DNA of 64,000 bases from Cladorrhinum sp. PSN259 (lineage: Eukaryota; Ascomycota; Sordariomycetes; Sordariales; Podosporaceae): NCBI GenBank assembly GCA_033725935.1, contig MU867061.1, positions 868,001 to 932,000 of the forward strand, given 5' to 3'. A program made the translations under genes and the position numbers. Shown piece by piece: positions 43,146-55,778 of the stretch (position 1 is its first letter; each line of letters opens with the position of its first letter). A model generated the notes under the pieces. The model saw only the letters and a list, made by a program, of their open reading frames with translations, searched no databases and was not told the DNA's origin.

Positions 43146-44465
43146 GGGCAACCATGAAGTCGAAGTTTCGGCTTTCAGGTCGGAGCGGGGTTGTGCAGAA
43201 TCAAGGCATTAAATCATGCGGTATCGGCGTTTCCAATAATCAGGTGTCTTTGTTGCGACTCATTGGATGATGCTCGAAGTGGCTTGCATACGCTTGCCGC
43301 TGATGCAGTCTAATCTCGTTCCAATTTCTTGACCTCTTCCTTTCTGCCACATCCTGCTCTCCTAGCTTTTCTCTCCTTCTAGAGGCTCTTGTGGGGAAGC
43401 CGTGATTATAGAGTCTTCTCGCAGCGGTGGAGGATTTGATCGCTCTGCTGGCTTCAAGCCCCCCAAGTTTAAGTCTAGTAGCTACCGTTGGGAAGCCTTA
43501 GATGATCGTTACTTCTCTCAGCAGCTTCACGGGATGATGAGACATCGACAGGGATGCATCTGCTCTGGCAGGGAATACCCAACCCCGCTCCCAAAAGCAC
43601 TTCCAGTATCCCCGTGACCTCGTCACCCAATTCATGGTCCCTGTGCCTGGAATATACCGTGTCGAAAAATGGCTGACATTTTGGTCATTTAAATTACCAC
43701 GACAAAGGTCGAGAAACTTTCGTCTTGGAGCGGGGTTGAACTTATCTGTGTATGTAAATGGACAAACCGGGCGTTAAGCACCTACAGCTTGGTTGGGTTG
43801 GTGGGTGAGCCTTGACCTGCATGATGTCTGACAGCCAAGCGGTATCTTCTTTTTTTCCCATGAGAAAAGGGGGTTCAAGTTGCACATTCCATCATGGCAG
43901 CAGCTGAAGCAGTACAGTAAGTCGATCGGATTTAGGAACCTGTCTCTTGTATACCTCATTCTGCTCCAACGACTGAAGATGAGTTTGGCCTCCAGCTCGC
44001 TGTGGCTCCGGATTCTTCCACTATGGAAGGACCAGAACCAAAAAAAAGTCACAATCTATGATGCGGTGAATCTATCCTTGCTCAAAGCTGGCCGTAACTA
44101 CGGCCTTCGTTCGTCCTTATTTGGTGACGTGGCAATGAGGCCTGTGCTGTGGTTGTATCGACAGGCATCATATCCGTCTTGAGGTTGCTTCCAAATGTCC
44201 ACCGGATAGGGTTCTTAAACTTTAGTGTTTTGTTGAAGGCGAGACATGGCTATGGAATAGAGCTGCCCTCCGAGTGCTTCTTAGAATGTTCAAGTGATTT
44301 ATTAGTACAATCTAATGAGAAAACTAAAGTAACGAACTGTTCAGTTCACGGTTCAGGCTCCAAACCGCACGAGTGGCAAAGACAACCCCAAGGTGGCTCT
44401 GACTCATATCCTATCCCACATCTCGTCGACACAGAAAGATTTTACAACGTTCTCCCGTTTCAATA
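43146..44465. other. Intergenic region
   Basis: Upstream flank of the gene at 42468-43145 and downstream flank of the PHD gene. No gene supported. Confidence 0.45.
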
Positions 44466-46007
44466 TCACACCTTCATCCCATTCTCCTCCAGCTTCCTCC
44501 CACGATCATCGAAGACAATAACACTGAAAGCCTCGTAGTCATAATCGTCCTCCAAATGTTGTGTATCCTCAGTGTCAGGAGGCAACCTGCTGTACAATCC
44601 CATCCCCGGCTTTGGCCACAAGGCCGTCAGCGGATCAGATTCCTCATCCTCAGCACCGATCGTTCTCTCGTAGCTCTCTTCTTTCTGACCCTTCCCTCCG
44701 GGGCCTTTGCCTCCCTTTCCTGAACCAGATCGGCTGCTGTTCGACTGTATCTTCCGTACATAGTTGATCTGGCCCAATGGGTTTGCCTCGGATCTGGTGA
44801 ACAAGCCGTCGGTCGTTGTGCCTGCAAATATTGAGCGCGGCGCCCCTTGAGCGGTCGTGCCGGTGTCAACTGCAGAGGCGGGGAAGATTGGCAGGTCAGG
44901 GTGCAGCTCAAGACTTGTCATCAAAAGACCAACCAGTTCCTGCTGCGAGAGGGTACCCAAGTATGCCTTCTTCTGGTGGATGCTCTTGGATGCCCAACTT
45001 TCCTTTGGCCTCGGCAGATCTACCCTTTGCTTCTTGACCACTTGTTTCTCTCGCTTCGCGGAGCACTCAGCGCAGAACCAGCCCTTGGAGAGATCCTGGA
45101 CAATTTGGTCGGGGATGAAGGGATCGTGGCAATACTGGTGCCAACCTTCGTTGCACCCATCGCAAAACACCATTTGGTTCGTTACTGGACTGTGCATTCG
45201 CGAGCACTTCCTGCAGAGGGCTTGCTCAACCGTCCGCTTCCCGTAGTGAACTCGCTTTTTGGTTGCAGCATCCATGGCCGCTGGATCGTAGGAATCCGGC
45301 TTCAGGACCTGCCTTCCGGACTTGGTCATGGTCAAGGGTACGGGCGGCGTGGCACTCCCTGGAGTGAGGAGGTGGCCATCTGTTTCGGTTCCTGAAAGAC
45401 TCGAAACGCTCTCCTCGTCTTCTCCGGATCCCTTCAGACGCCGCTGTTTGTGCAATAGTGTGCGCCCTGCGCTTGCCTTGGGCTTCTTGATCTTTTTATC
45501 GGCCACCGGAGCCTTTGCCGCAACGGGCTTCGTCGGAGTGCTTTTTGTAGACGTTGTGATTCCACTTGTAACCTTCCTAATAGCGCTCATCTGTTGTGCC
45601 TTTGACGCATTCGAAGGCTTAGAGACAGAGAGAGATGGAGAGCGGACTACGGGTGGCGCCACTGGTAGCTGCATCGTCATCTGGGTCGACGTGTTCATGC
45701 CCATGACAAGCCTACGCCTAACATCCTCAAACGTCGCCGAAGGTATGCTCGATGTAAGAGCTGGAGATTTGGATGCCTGTGACAGAGCGGCGCTCAAGCT
45801 ACTAGGCTCGCCCCTCATCCTCTTAAGAATCATTTGCGTAGCCGCTGTAAACTGAGGAACGTATCGCGCTGAGCCAGCTGTACCGAAAGAAGAACTCGGA
45901 GTCGGGCTTGCCGTTGGGCCAGGCGCGGTTGCCGCTTGTATCGTGTCTCTCGAGACATCTTTGGGTAATCCTTTTGCGGGCTCCTTGGGGGGTTCGGAAT
46001 CCACCAT
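44466..46007 (-). CDS. PHD-finger chromatin protein
   Basis: Single exon, 513 aa, from the ATG giving MVDSEPPKEP. A PHD zinc finger at about 265-315 has the full Cys4-His-Cys3 set: CRKCSR, VFCDGCNEGWHQYCHDPF and GWFCAEC, including the conserved Trp two residues before the last Cys pair. PHD fingers read histone H3 tails. The N-terminal half is disordered, Ser/Thr/Lys-rich. After the PHD come WASKSIHQKKAYLGTLSQQELVGLLMTSLELHPDL, a helical block found in fungal homologues, a Gly/Lys linker and an acidic C-terminus (DEESDPLTALWPKPGMGLYSR...YDYEAFSVIV). It should be nuclear. Which complex it serves cannot be told from sequence. Confidence 0.88.
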   Translation of the reverse strand: MVDSEPPKEPAKGLPKDVSRDTIQAATAPGPTASPTPSSSFGTAGSARYVPQFTAATQMILKRMRGEPSSLSAALSQASKSPALTSSIPSATFEDVRRRLVMGMNTSTQMTMQLPVAPPVVRSPSLSVSKPSNASKAQQMSAIRKVTSGITTSTKSTPTKPVAAKAPVADKKIKKPKASAGRTLLHKQRRLKGSGEDEESVSSLSGTETDGHLLTPGSATPPVPLTMTKSGRQVLKPDSYDPAAMDAATKKRVHYGKRTVEQALCRKCSRMHSPVTNQMVFCDGCNEGWHQYCHDPFIPDQIVQDLSKGWFCAECSAKREKQVVKKQRVDLPRPKESWASKSIHQKKAYLGTLSQQELVGLLMTSLELHPDLPIFPASAVDTGTTAQGAPRSIFAGTTTDGLFTRSEANPLGQINYVRKIQSNSSRSGSGKGGKGPGGKGQKEESYERTIGAEDEESDPLTALWPKPGMGLYSRLPPDTEDTQHLEDDYDYEAFSVIVFDDRGRKLEENGMKV

Positions 46008-46362
46008 TGTGGTGTCGGCAAGATGTAAATTATACTGGTAAGATCGCACGATTGTTGGTTAAGTACTCACCAATCCAAGTCGGCAACGATTTAAAAGTGG
46101 GGTGTTGTTGTTCAGTTGAAATGCGTAAATTTGCGTTCAAAAGTTGGGACGATGCCCGACTCCAGTTTGCTGCTTCATCAAGACAGCAAAGGAAGGCGCG
46201 ATTCAAAGGTGCGGACATTCCAACGTCAGTGTTTGCCAAAAGTCACGTGATACACACGTGAAATACCCTAACCCTGTTCATGATAAGTCCCCTATCAACA
46301 TCATAACTGACCCCAGTCGAGCTTTAAACAGGTGCTCAAGTTTGTAAATCGTTTATTTGTAT
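46008..46362. other. Short intergenic region
   Basis: Upstream flank of the PHD gene and downstream flank of the CoA-transferase gene; no gene supported. Confidence 0.5.
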
Positions 46363-47804
46363 CTACCTCACTACACCATTTGCCCTTAGCTCCTTTATTC
46401 TCCCATCTTCCATTCCAAGATGTTCCCTGAGAACCTCATCCGTGTGTTGTCCCAACGTCGGGGGTGGACTCCGAAGCCGTGGCTTACTATGCGAGTACTT
46501 GACAGGTGTGTTGACAAGTTTTAGAGGACCACATTCTGGGTGGTCTACTTCAATCACCATGTCTCTCGCTCTCGTATGCTCATGGTTCAGCGTTGTCAAG
46601 ACATCATTCACCGCAGCATAAGGCATCCCCTTGCCCTCAAATATGTCCAGCCATTCCTGCGTCGTCTTGGTCACCGTGATCTTCTCAATCTCTGCCTCGA
46701 GCTCGTCACGATGGGCTACTCGCGAGGCGTTGATCTTGAACTTGGCAGCTTCCTTCCACTCTGGTCGACCTAACCCGTCACAGAGGATACCGAAGAGGCG
46801 GTCATTTCCACCACCAAATAGTATGTCGCCATCCTTGGTTTCGAATGATTTGTATGGTACAATGGACGCTGATGAATTTAGGAACAGACCTGATTGCAGA
46901 GATGAGGATGAGCACTTACGATGAGCTGTCCCCCAGCGCCCAGTGTCTTTCTCTCCACTTATCAGACAACTACTGGCGATATTAGCCAACGTAGCTGTCT
47001 GAACATCACTTAAGCAAGCATCAATATGCTGCCCCTTCCCGGTTTTTGCCCTTCCCAGCAACGCCGCCATAATGCTGTTGCTCGTGTACAAGCCCGTCAT
47101 CAGGTCCGTCACAGCCACACCGACCTTGACAGGCGGACCGTCCCTACTCCCGGTGATGTGCATCAATCCGAACTCTGCCTCCACCATCACATCGTAGCCA
47201 GCCCGCTTGGAGTATGGCCCGGTTTGGCCATACCCCGTAATGGAAGCGTAAATAAGGGAAGGATTGATCTTGTGAATCGTATCAAAGTCCAATCCATACT
47301 TCTTGAGAGAGCCAGGAACATAATTCTCAACCAGAATATCGCACTTGGCAGCCAATTTCTGAAGAACCTCAACCCCTGCGGGGTCTTGGAACGACAAGGC
47401 AAGCGACTTCTTGTTGCGATTCACCTGTAGGGACGGACCGTCATCAGTCACCCGCCTTATCTCTACGGAGCCTGGGAAATTTGACATACCCCGAGAAAGT
47501 ACGCCGACTCACCAGGCCCTTCAATCGAGGACCCAGACTTGTAACCAGCATACGGCGGGCCCCACGCCCTGGTGTCATCCCCCCTGATCGGATGCTCAAC
47601 TTTGATCACCTCCGCGCCGAGATCGCCAAGAATCTGCGTGCAATAAGGCCCAGCAAGGACTCTGGTCATGTCAAGTACGCGGTATCCCTCGAGAGGGAGG
47701 GTTGTATCTGTTCTGCGGGATGCCGAAACAGTAAACCATCGTGGACCCCGTCTCATCGAAGTGAGGCGGGGCAGGACGCGGGGCAACAGCAATGCCCGGT
47801 TCAT
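46363..47804 (-). CDS. Class III (CaiB/BaiF) CoA-transferase, mitochondrial, SUGCT-like
   Basis: Exons 47490-47804, 46920-47424 and 46363-46868; 441 aa. The first ~33 residues are Arg-rich without acidic residues (MNRALLLPRVLPRL, RWFTVSASRR), a mitochondrial presequence. The family body is clear: LEGYRVLDMTRVLAGPYCTQILGDLGAEVIKVE, SAYFLGVNRNKKSLAL (created by the first splice), SITGYGQTGPYSKRAGYDVMV, and QHIDACLSD, whose last Asp (~245) aligns with the catalytic nucleophile forming the acyl-aspartyl anhydride. The second splice gives the family phrase HPSIVPYKSF. Among class III transferases it most resembles succinate-hydroxymethylglutarate/glutarate CoA-transferase (SUGCT). Substrate choice is inference. 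Confidence 0.9.
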
Positions 47805-48754
47805 TTTTTTCTCGTGTGAAAAATGAAAAAGCGTGAAAATAAAATGAGAAGAACCACCAGGTGTAGTATCTAGTCAACACTACGATTCCGATGATATCAA
47901 CCACCCACCGGCTGCTGTGGAGCTTACCGTACCCGAGATCCCCCGCATCCGTGATGGAACTGCTGGTTGCTTGCTGTCTTCCAGGGCAGCTTAGCGCTGC
48001 GGAAGTTGAGATCAGTGGGGAAGAACCACTGGTCCATACATACCTACCTACCATCAATAGCTATGGTCCCATCTTGCAGCAACTCAATGCCCTTGTGGTC
48101 TTAACAAGTACCCAATGAAGAGATAGACCTCATATGTGAAATGGATTGGAAAGTTTATTCAATGCGAGGAGCAAGCGGACTTTCCGGTGAAGCTCATTGC
48201 AGTGGACAAGAATCAAGCTTTAATCACCCGCCAATCAGGTGTGCCCGTCATCCGTTCCCACGAATCCCTGCAATTGTTTCCCAAGGTCTTGGCATCCATA
48301 CATCCTCAGCCCTCCATGTCCTCACCTCCACACATTCCTTCAAATTCAGTTTTGTTCAATCAATGATACCAATGAGACCGCACAGGCTATCTGTCTGTCC
48401 TTTGAAGCACGAATATAGCAAGCGACGACTTTATCAAAAAAGATCACTCATAAAATGCAATATCCTTTCCCTCCCTCCCTTGCCCCCCTGTCACTACCCC
48501 CAAAGAACGAAGCTTCCTTTTGGTTATTGTTGTTATGCGCTCTCTATTGCTGCCTCTCCGCCACATGCCGATGTGCTGATTCTATATACAACTTTGATAG
48601 AGAATTGATTATGCCGAGTTTCAAAAGGGAAAATTCCCAAGATAAGAAAACAACAAGACAGGACCGAGGCCAAACTGAAAAAGTTCCCAACTCCACCCGG
48701 GAGAGCTAGTTCAAAAGAAAATTGCCAGAATATACGTCTCTCCGGATACAGTTA
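47805..48754. other. Intergenic region
   Basis: 5' flank of the CoA-transferase gene and 3' flank of the kinase gene. Frames here carry no family signal. Confidence 0.45.
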
Positions 48755-50823
48755 TCACCGGAAGTTGTTATCGAACCGCTTGAATGTGTAACCAATGAAA
48801 GGCAAGCTCATCTCGGGGCTTTCCTCTTGCTGAACAGGGCCTCTAGCAGCCTGTTGAGCCTTGATCAACGTAGCATTGTCTGTCTGGTCAATTTCGTCCG
48901 TGGGGAAGTACGTCGTGTCGATGTTAGAGGTTAGGCGTGGCTCGAACGGTGCGCGGATACGGCGCAGGCTGTCGAACTCAACACCACGGAAGAAGGAGTG
49001 GCCCTTGATCTCGTGAGCACCACTACGTCCAAGACGGTTCTCGGTGTTACAGATGAGGCTAGTGAAGATTCCGGTTAGCAAGGAAACAAATAACCAAAGA
49101 TGAGCGAGAATAACCTACCTTCTAATCAAGTTCTCAGCCTCCACGCCCAGTTGGATATCGTCAGGGAAGTACAAGGACTGTCTCCAGTTGACAATCTTCC
49201 TATAAGTGTCATGGCTATCCTCAGCGCAGAAGGGAGGCCAGCCGACCAAGCACTCAAACATGATGGTTCCCAATGACCACCAATCGCAGTCGTAAGTGTA
49301 ACCATGTCCCGTGAAGATTTCGGGAGCAATATAATCAGGGGTTCCGACAGTGGAGTAGGCCATCAATCTCCTGGAACGTCTCCAGTCGTTGATCTGAGCA
49401 CGATTGCTGACAGTGAGGTTGATTTGGTCGATGGCGATCGAGTTCCTGTTATCTCTTGGCTTGGAGGGCTTGTTCTGTAGTAGCTGAGCGTAGTAGTTGT
49501 TGTCGTGAAGCTTGTGGAACCCAGTCGAGAGACCGAAATCAGTAAGCTTGACGTGGCCACCACGATCGAGAAGAATGTTGTCAGGCTTGATATCTCTGTG
49601 AATGAACCCCAACTTATGGACGGCCTCGATGGCCAGAACAATTTCAGCGATGTAGAACCTAGTAATATCTTCTGAGAAGATCTCGTACTTGATCAACATT
49701 GTCATGAGATCACCGCCTGGCAAGAATTCCATGAGCATGTAGAGGAAGTTTGAGTCCTGGAAAGTCGTGTAGAGCTTGACGACCCACGGGCTGTCTGACT
49801 CGGCAAGAATATCACGTTCGGCACGAACGTGTGCGAGCTGGTCTTTCTTGAACATTTCCGACTTGATCAAGCTCTTCATGGCGTAAACCTTGCCATCTGC
49901 CTTCTTCTGAACGAGCTTGACCTCACCGAAAGCACCCTTGCCGATAATCTTGATGGTGTTGTAGTTCTCGGGCTTGTCCTTTGTTCTCAAGAAACGCAAG
50001 TATGAACCTTCCCTTCTGCCACCAGTGGCCCAGATAGATTCGCGACGGCGGGGATCGGTAGTTTCGGCCAACTTCTGCTCCATCTCGCTTTGTCTACATT
50101 ACGACGTCATGAGTATACATCCATCTCACTGACAATTTCTATTGTTGGCGCTTACCTCTGGTTCCGCTCACGAGCCCGCTTGACGCTGTCCTTGAAGAAA
50201 TCCGAAGCCAATTGGGAGCACTTCTTCTGGTTGTTGTTCGCGTTTGGGCCATACTTCTCGGGGTTCCTCTCAGGGGCCTGGGCGAACTCGAGCTGGGAGC
50301 CAGGCTGGCCAGGAACCGGTGGTGTGTTTAAGTAGGAGCCATATCCGGGCTGTTGTTGGCCCTGGGAGCCGGCGGTGCGAGGACGCTGGCCTGGTGAAGG
50401 ACCACGGCCAGCGCCGTATGGGGATGCCCTACCAGCACCTCCTAGGTTCTGGTGTGAGAACTGATGGGCCAGTCCGGTGTTGGGGTCATTGCTGGTACCG
50501 GGAGTGTTAGACCTGGGCTGTCCATAACCTTGGCTTGGGGAACTGTAGTCCGCGGCCTGGGCCGAAAGTTGGGAAGAATATTGGGGAGCATACTGGTTAT
50601 TGGGGTTGTTATTGAAATAGCTTCCTTGCTGGTAATTACCTTGTTGGTAGGCCTGCTGAGGTTGGAGACCGCTGTTTTGGTTTGGTGCCTGACCAGAGGG
50701 AGGGAAGACGGGCTGGGGAAATGTTGACGGGGTGGTGGGATATTGTGTGCGGTCGGAAGCGGCAAGTCGCTCGTTGTTATTATTACCGAAGTTGAGGTAC
50801 AGACGATTACCTTGGTTATCCAT
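48755..50823 (-). CDS. cot-1: COT1 NDR-family serine/threonine kinase
   Basis: Exons 50156-50823, 49119-50093 and 48755-49058; 648 aa, close to Neurospora COT-1. The N-terminal 200 residues are Gln/Asn/Gly-rich and disordered. The MOB-binding helix follows (FFKDSVKRARERNQRQSEMEQKL). Kinase signatures: GKGAFGEV (274-281), catalytic Lys ~296 (YAMKSL), HRDIKPDN (388-395), DFG (408-410), and the long NDR insert before the activation segment YSTVGTPDYIAPEIF. The C-terminal hydrophobic motif GYTFKRF has its regulatory Thr ~639. NDR kinases work with a MOB partner, are phosphorylated by a Ste20-type kinase, and control polar tip growth and branching in hyphae. Intact; no odd features. Confidence 0.97.
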
Positions 50824-52613
50824 TTTGAGTGTGGTCTCGACTCGTCGGTCGGCGGGAACTGCTGCGGCTTGCTGCTGTTACTTCTGGAGTCGGTCGGTCG
50901 GTAGGGTGCTTAAGCACGCTGCGGGAGTGATGATTGGAGTTGGAATCGGGATGCTCCAGGTCCCTCTGGCTTGCAGGTTGCAGGATGTATCAAGTCGGAA
51001 ATGTGCTGTGCTGGTCGGGAGGTGGTGGTGCGCAAAAGGGGGTCGCAGATTGTAGGGAGCTTGTGCTTTTTCTCGGGACAAGGGTCTGGGGGAAGTCAGT
51101 CGAGACCCGGTCTGCTGCGGTGGCACTGTGTTGGGACCTGGAAGGCACCCTGCGAGGCCTTGGCTGGTGCAGTGATGTGGGGAAGGGCCTGGGAATACTT
51201 GTTGGTACGGAATACTTTAGCGATTTCTATAAAACGTGGAAACCACGCGGACAGTCGCGTGCTGAAAGCAGTGGGAGGAAAATCACGGCCTGGCTTGTGA
51301 AAGCGATGCTCGAAAAGAAAGAAAATAATTATTTGCGTTCAGCTGTGCCTCACCTCACAACACCCATCTGGTTTACTATTGGATGTTTTTTGGGGGGAGA
51401 CCAGAAAGAGGGGTATCAGACGCTAAGAAGAAGGGAACGGACATGTCCAAGGTCGCTCGCTGGGGCGACAAACTGCGGATCCTTGACAGTGAGCTACCCG
51501 GCACTAACACGCTGAGAAGTGAGGAAGACGAGACATTCATGCATTCTGTCTGTTTACTTGTTAATGTGAGTGGCTGGACAGATCTTGCCCTCAGTTGAAG
51601 ATTCAGGAGCTGTCTGCATTAAACGTAGAACGTGGGCTTCGGAGAAGGTGTGTGGAAGTTTAACGCCATGACACTGCAGTCCATTCCTCTCAAGCATGGA
51701 TTCAGGGGCTCGTGTTTGATGCCCCTGAAGCCTTTACTCCAAGTTTCGAAACAATGCCCACTCTGGCCTTTGTCACGGGGATCCCAAAACAATAGGTATG
51801 TTCGTGTGACGAATTCTAGGCACACAAGGCCGTGAAATTGAGGAGATCAGCAGCTGTAGTTACCTCGAACCACTCATTGATGATTGGGTACAACATCCGC
51901 CTCAACTAATGGTTGGGCAGCTATTTGGGGAATTGGGGAATCATCACAACCAGAGATGGATGCATACACGGTGCGTCTATATGTACTTCAGCTATAGTGG
52001 CCGGGCCGCATCACCGATGCCCCTCCAATTCGGAACATGATTGGAACTTTTCTGGAAGAATTAAATTCCAGACGATTGGGGCTTTGATCAAAGGTCTTGG
52101 AAGTTGGAACAAAATGTGTAAGCACCAGCCACTAAACAAACAACATGACCGAGTATCTCCAGGCTCGGGCGAAAGAAACGAGTTCGACGAAAGAGAATGG
52201 CAAGAGTAATAAAATTCGACACCTCGGTGAAAGAAAGAAAACTGCCATGTGGTTGGTTCTTTGACCTTGATGACCACCGAACCAGTAAACTCAATCTGGT
52301 GGCACGTGCGCTCAGTTGTGCACCTAGTTATGTAACTTTCGGTTATCGGACCCGTTGTCGCTGCGATAAGCAACGGTCCCTCTAGAAATTTGACCTTGGA
52401 GCTGCTCTCAGTCCCCAGCAGTGACAGCATTGTCGATCACAGCCAGCATCACCCTGTTGCGCTCTTCTCCCTATCTTCGAGGTGGCGAAGCTAGTAGACC
52501 TTCCTGTCAAGCCGGTAAGCCTCAAACGGGGCTCTGGCAAGCCGAATGCGCTTGTAGTGCTGCTCGATCTACCTCGACGGAAGCTCAGAAATTCATTCAC
52601 AAGAACCAACACC
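50824..52613. promoter_or_regulatory. Divergent region between cot-1 and TIM54 genes
   Basis: 1.8 kb between outward-facing starts; should contain both promoters and the 5' UTRs. The 600 bp next to cot-1 are GT/CA-skewed and could be a long leader. No gene supported. Confidence 0.45.
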
Positions 52614-54111
52614 ATGGCCGACTCAGCTCCCACCGCAGCCACTTCTACCCCGGCAGCTCCCGCCGCCGGTGCTTCTCCTGCTGCTGAGGCGGTATGATAA
52701 CCTTTTCATGTCCACATCTTCCCCTGAGTTCCGGTTTCTGACAAGTTATGTGTTATCGCCTCTTTAATAGGCATCCAAAGTCTCTCAAAGAAACCCAGCA
52801 CTGCGCATGCTCGGGCTCCCAGCACTCCCCAAGAAGCTCCCATCCCGGAATTGGATGATATTCTGGACCATCTCTGGCGCAATCACAGCAGGAATTATCT
52901 ACGACAGAAGGGAAAAGAAGAGGAACATCGCAAAATGGAGACATGCCGTTGAGCACCTGGCAAAGGAACCCCTTACCGAACAGTACGGCCTCGCCCAGCC
53001 TCGCAAGCTCACCATCTACTTGTCGAGCCCTCCCGGGGACGGTCTGCGCACCGCCCAAGATCATTACACAGAATATGTCAAGCCAATCCTGGCTGCAAGC
53101 GGGCTGGATTGGGAGTTTGTCCAAGGCAGACGGGAGGGTGACGTGAGGGCATACACCGCCGAGCGGGTACGCAGGATCCGTCGCGAGCAGGAAGGTACTG
53201 CCGAGGAGGAGCAGGCTGAACAGAAGCCCACAAAGGACGAGATTATGGCAGCATTCCGTGAGAGCCGAGGTATCACAGAGTATAACGGAATAAGAGGTGA
53301 CATCGTCATTGGACGTCACACATGGAAGGAGTACCTCAGAGGTTTGCATGAAGGCTGGCTAGGTCCTCTTACTCTTCCCAAAATCCCCGAGCCAGAGCCT
53401 GCGGTTCCTGTACTGGCAACAGCAGAAGGCGCTTCAGAAGACAAGCCAGCTGAGGAGAAGCAGGCGGAAGAGGATAAGAAGGTCGAAGAGGAAAAGAAGT
53501 CCAAGCGCCCTCCTCAACCTAAACCTTACAACACCACCGCCGACTATGCCACATCTTCTCTCCCCGCCCAGATTCCCAATGAGTTCAGCCCCGCCGCAAC
53601 CGTTCGCGAGCCTCACCTTCTCGGTTTCCTCAGCACCCCAACCCGCATGGTCCGCTTCTTCAACCGTCGCGCAGTAGCCGACGACATCGGTCGCGAGGTC
53701 GCAGCCGTCTGCCTTGCCCACTATCGCGAGTTCCACGAACTACCAGCCAGCATCAACGCCGACGATAGTGGTGAGCCTCAGCCCAAGTACGAGCAACAGA
53801 AGGAACTCGCGTGGGAAGAGAAGGACTGGATCAAGAAGGTGTGGAAGGAGGACGACCCCAAGGACAAGGAGGCGGCTGAAATCACGGAAAAGATTTTGTC
53901 CAAGCCTATCGTTATGGACTCGCGCATTGCACACCGCATGCGTCGTTTTGAGCTTACGCCTGAGGAGGAGGCAAGGATCGCCAAGATTGTGGTACCAGAG
54001 GAGGAGATTGAAGGGTGGACAAAGGGAAGCTTACGGTCACTCTATCAGTGGGGGGTTAGCAAGTTTGAGAAGAAAAGACCTACTCCATACGTTGGTGATG
54101 ATGTCGAGTAA
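52614..54111 (+). CDS. tim54: Mitochondrial inner membrane translocase subunit TIM54
   Basis: Exons 52614-52691 and 52771-54111 (79-nt intron, phase 0); 472 aa. After an Ala/Pro-rich first exon comes the family core: NPALRMLGLPALPKKLPSRNW followed by a single membrane segment (about 54-70, WMIFWTISGAITAGIIY) and the RREKKR basic stop. LTIYLSSPPGDGLR and GIRGDIVIGRHTWKEYLRGL are Tim54-like, as is the end YQWGVSKFEKKRPTPYVG. A Lys/Glu-rich linker lies about 225-255. Tim54 is part of the TIM22 carrier translocase and faces the intermembrane space. Intact. Confidence 0.93.
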
Positions 54112-54932
54112 AATAAAATCGTGGGTAGGAAATGAAGAGCATGATACTCGAGGTTTGAGGGGGAAACGAATGAGGGATGAGGAATGTATCAACATCAGGT
54201 TGGAAACCTGCGTTTTGTAAGGGGGGTCTACGACTATGTGTGTAAACCATGTTGGTTTTGTGGGAGGGTTATTTTTTTGTCTGTATACTATAGTACCAGG
54301 ACACATACACTTGGGGGTGGATGGATGGATGGATGGATGGATGTCTAGAATTCAGGGAAGATGGGCGGCAAAGTGCAGAGAAAGACCAAATGGACAGCAT
54401 CGCAAGCTAGCCTTTGGATTAAACAATAATGAGCACTCCGCTTTGATACACACATATACTTCTAAGGATTCTGAGTGAGATACAAAAGATCTGAATTGTG
54501 TGGCTGAGGAACAGCATGTGTCCTCGTAAATGCCGCTGAAACATTGCAGCATATGGAAAGCCAGGTGCTGCCCTGATGATCACGTTGCAAGGGTGTATGC
54601 TGAGAGAGGACTTGTACACACCCCACGATCCATTTACTCGGTTCCTCTTGCATGTCTCATCCTCTCGCTCGCAGATATCGTAGAAGCTCACTAGGTCACC
54701 CTGTACCTGACCAAGTGTCCCAGCGGACATTGTCGTACATATCTCCAGAACACAAGAACAGAAACGCGCGTTGGTGAGACCACGAGTATAGTAAGGTTGT
54801 GATACTCTTGTGTTTATTATTTAGGGTCCATATGACGTATGCAAGTGTATTATTCCAAGAACCTCGGCCCATCCATGTTCCTGTCTCAGGAGTTTATCGG
54901 TTTGGGAGATAAAAGTGGTTCGGTGCGAGCAT
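54112..54932. other. Convergent 3' intergenic region
   Basis: Between the ends of the TIM54 gene (+) and the FAM192A-like gene (-). It has a GGAT microsatellite at about 54318-54343. No gene supported. Confidence 0.45.
54318..54343 (+). repeat. GGAT tetranucleotide microsatellite
   Basis: Six copies of GGAT in the region after the TIM54 stop codon. Confidence 0.95.
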
Positions 54933-55778
54933 TCATTCATCGTCATCGTCCGAGCCGTAATCTACCAGCAGTCCTCCAGCAGATTTGTCGGTCCCTCCAA
55001 CAACTGGTACTGATAACGGCGCCGGTGCTGGTACCGGTGCTGCTGATGCCGCGCCCGAGCCCTTACTTCCCTCGCCCCCATTTTCACTTCTTCCCTTGCC
55101 ATTCTTCTCTTCCACCATCTCACCCTCCCCATTACTAGATTCCTTTCTCTTGATACCCAACCCCTTCACCCTCTTCGCCGCCCTGCCCCCTCCTCGATCC
55201 GCCGACCCGTCCTTCTTAATCCTCTTCCTCCCAACCTCAAAACTAACCCCAATTTCCACGTCTTCCTCACCGTCACTCTCTTCCCCACCCCCCTTTTTCT
55301 TACTGCTACTACCACTATTCTCCCTAAACTTCCTCAACCCCTCCTCGACCTCCCTTTTCCTCGCCTCCTCCTCCTCCCTCTTCTTCCTCTCAACCTCCTC
55401 CAGAAAATCAACCTCGTCCCCGTCCAATGCCCTAAACTGATTCTTGAGCTTGCTCGCCTCCTCAAACGCCGCCTGCTTGGCCGCTTTGTTCGCCTGCAGG
55501 ACCTCGTAGAGGCTTTTTTCCTGCTGCTGCCCCCCCGAGGCAGCTTTAAGTCTTGCCTCTTCTCGCCTTTTGCGGTCCAAATCCAGCTGTGCCGTTACCG
55601 AGGCCCATTCTGATTTTCTGTTTCTGTCGGGATCTGAATTGGTTGTGGTTGTGGTTGTGGTTGTGGCTGAAGTAGGAGCACAAGTAGAACTTGCGGGAGT
55701 GGGATCAGTAGAAGAACTAGTAGTGACTGATTCCCCCGTCGTAGCGTCTATAGCGCCTGCAGAGATGAATCGTGACAT
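54933..55778 (-). CDS. FAM192A/Fyv6-type nuclear protein
   Basis: Single exon, 281 aa, from the ATG giving MSRFISAGAID. The conserved NIP30/Fyv6 N-terminal domain lies at about 50-160: a charged helical block with SLYEVLQANKAAKQAAFEEA, then KNQFRALDGDEVDFLEEVERKKREEE. The C-terminal half is low complexity, with basic clusters (GRKRIKK, RAAKRVKGLGIKRK) that could be nuclear localisation signals, and it ends in an acidic tail (DYGSDDDDE). Yeast Fyv6 acts in the spliceosome at the second step; human FAM192A/PIP30 binds the PA28-gamma proteasome activator. Which role holds here is not decided by the sequence. A run of Thr codons near the start (about 38-45) is a small coding repeat. Confidence 0.85.
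   Translation of the reverse strand: MSRFISAGAIDATTGESVTTSSSTDPTPASSTCAPTSATTTTTTTTNSDPDRNRKSEWASVTAQLDLDRKRREEARLKAASGGQQQEKSLYEVLQANKAAKQAAFEEASKLKNQFRALDGDEVDFLEEVERKKREEEEARKREVEEGLRKFRENSGSSSKKKGGGEESDGEEDVEIGVSFEVGRKRIKKDGSADRGGGRAAKRVKGLGIKRKESSNGEGEMVEEKNGKGRSENGGEGSKGSGAASAAPVPAPAPLSVPVVGGTDKSAGGLLVDYGSDDDDE

Noticed and set aside
46261..46280. Telomere-like CCCTAACCCT
   Set aside because: Fewer than two full repeat units; chance occurrence between housekeeping genes.
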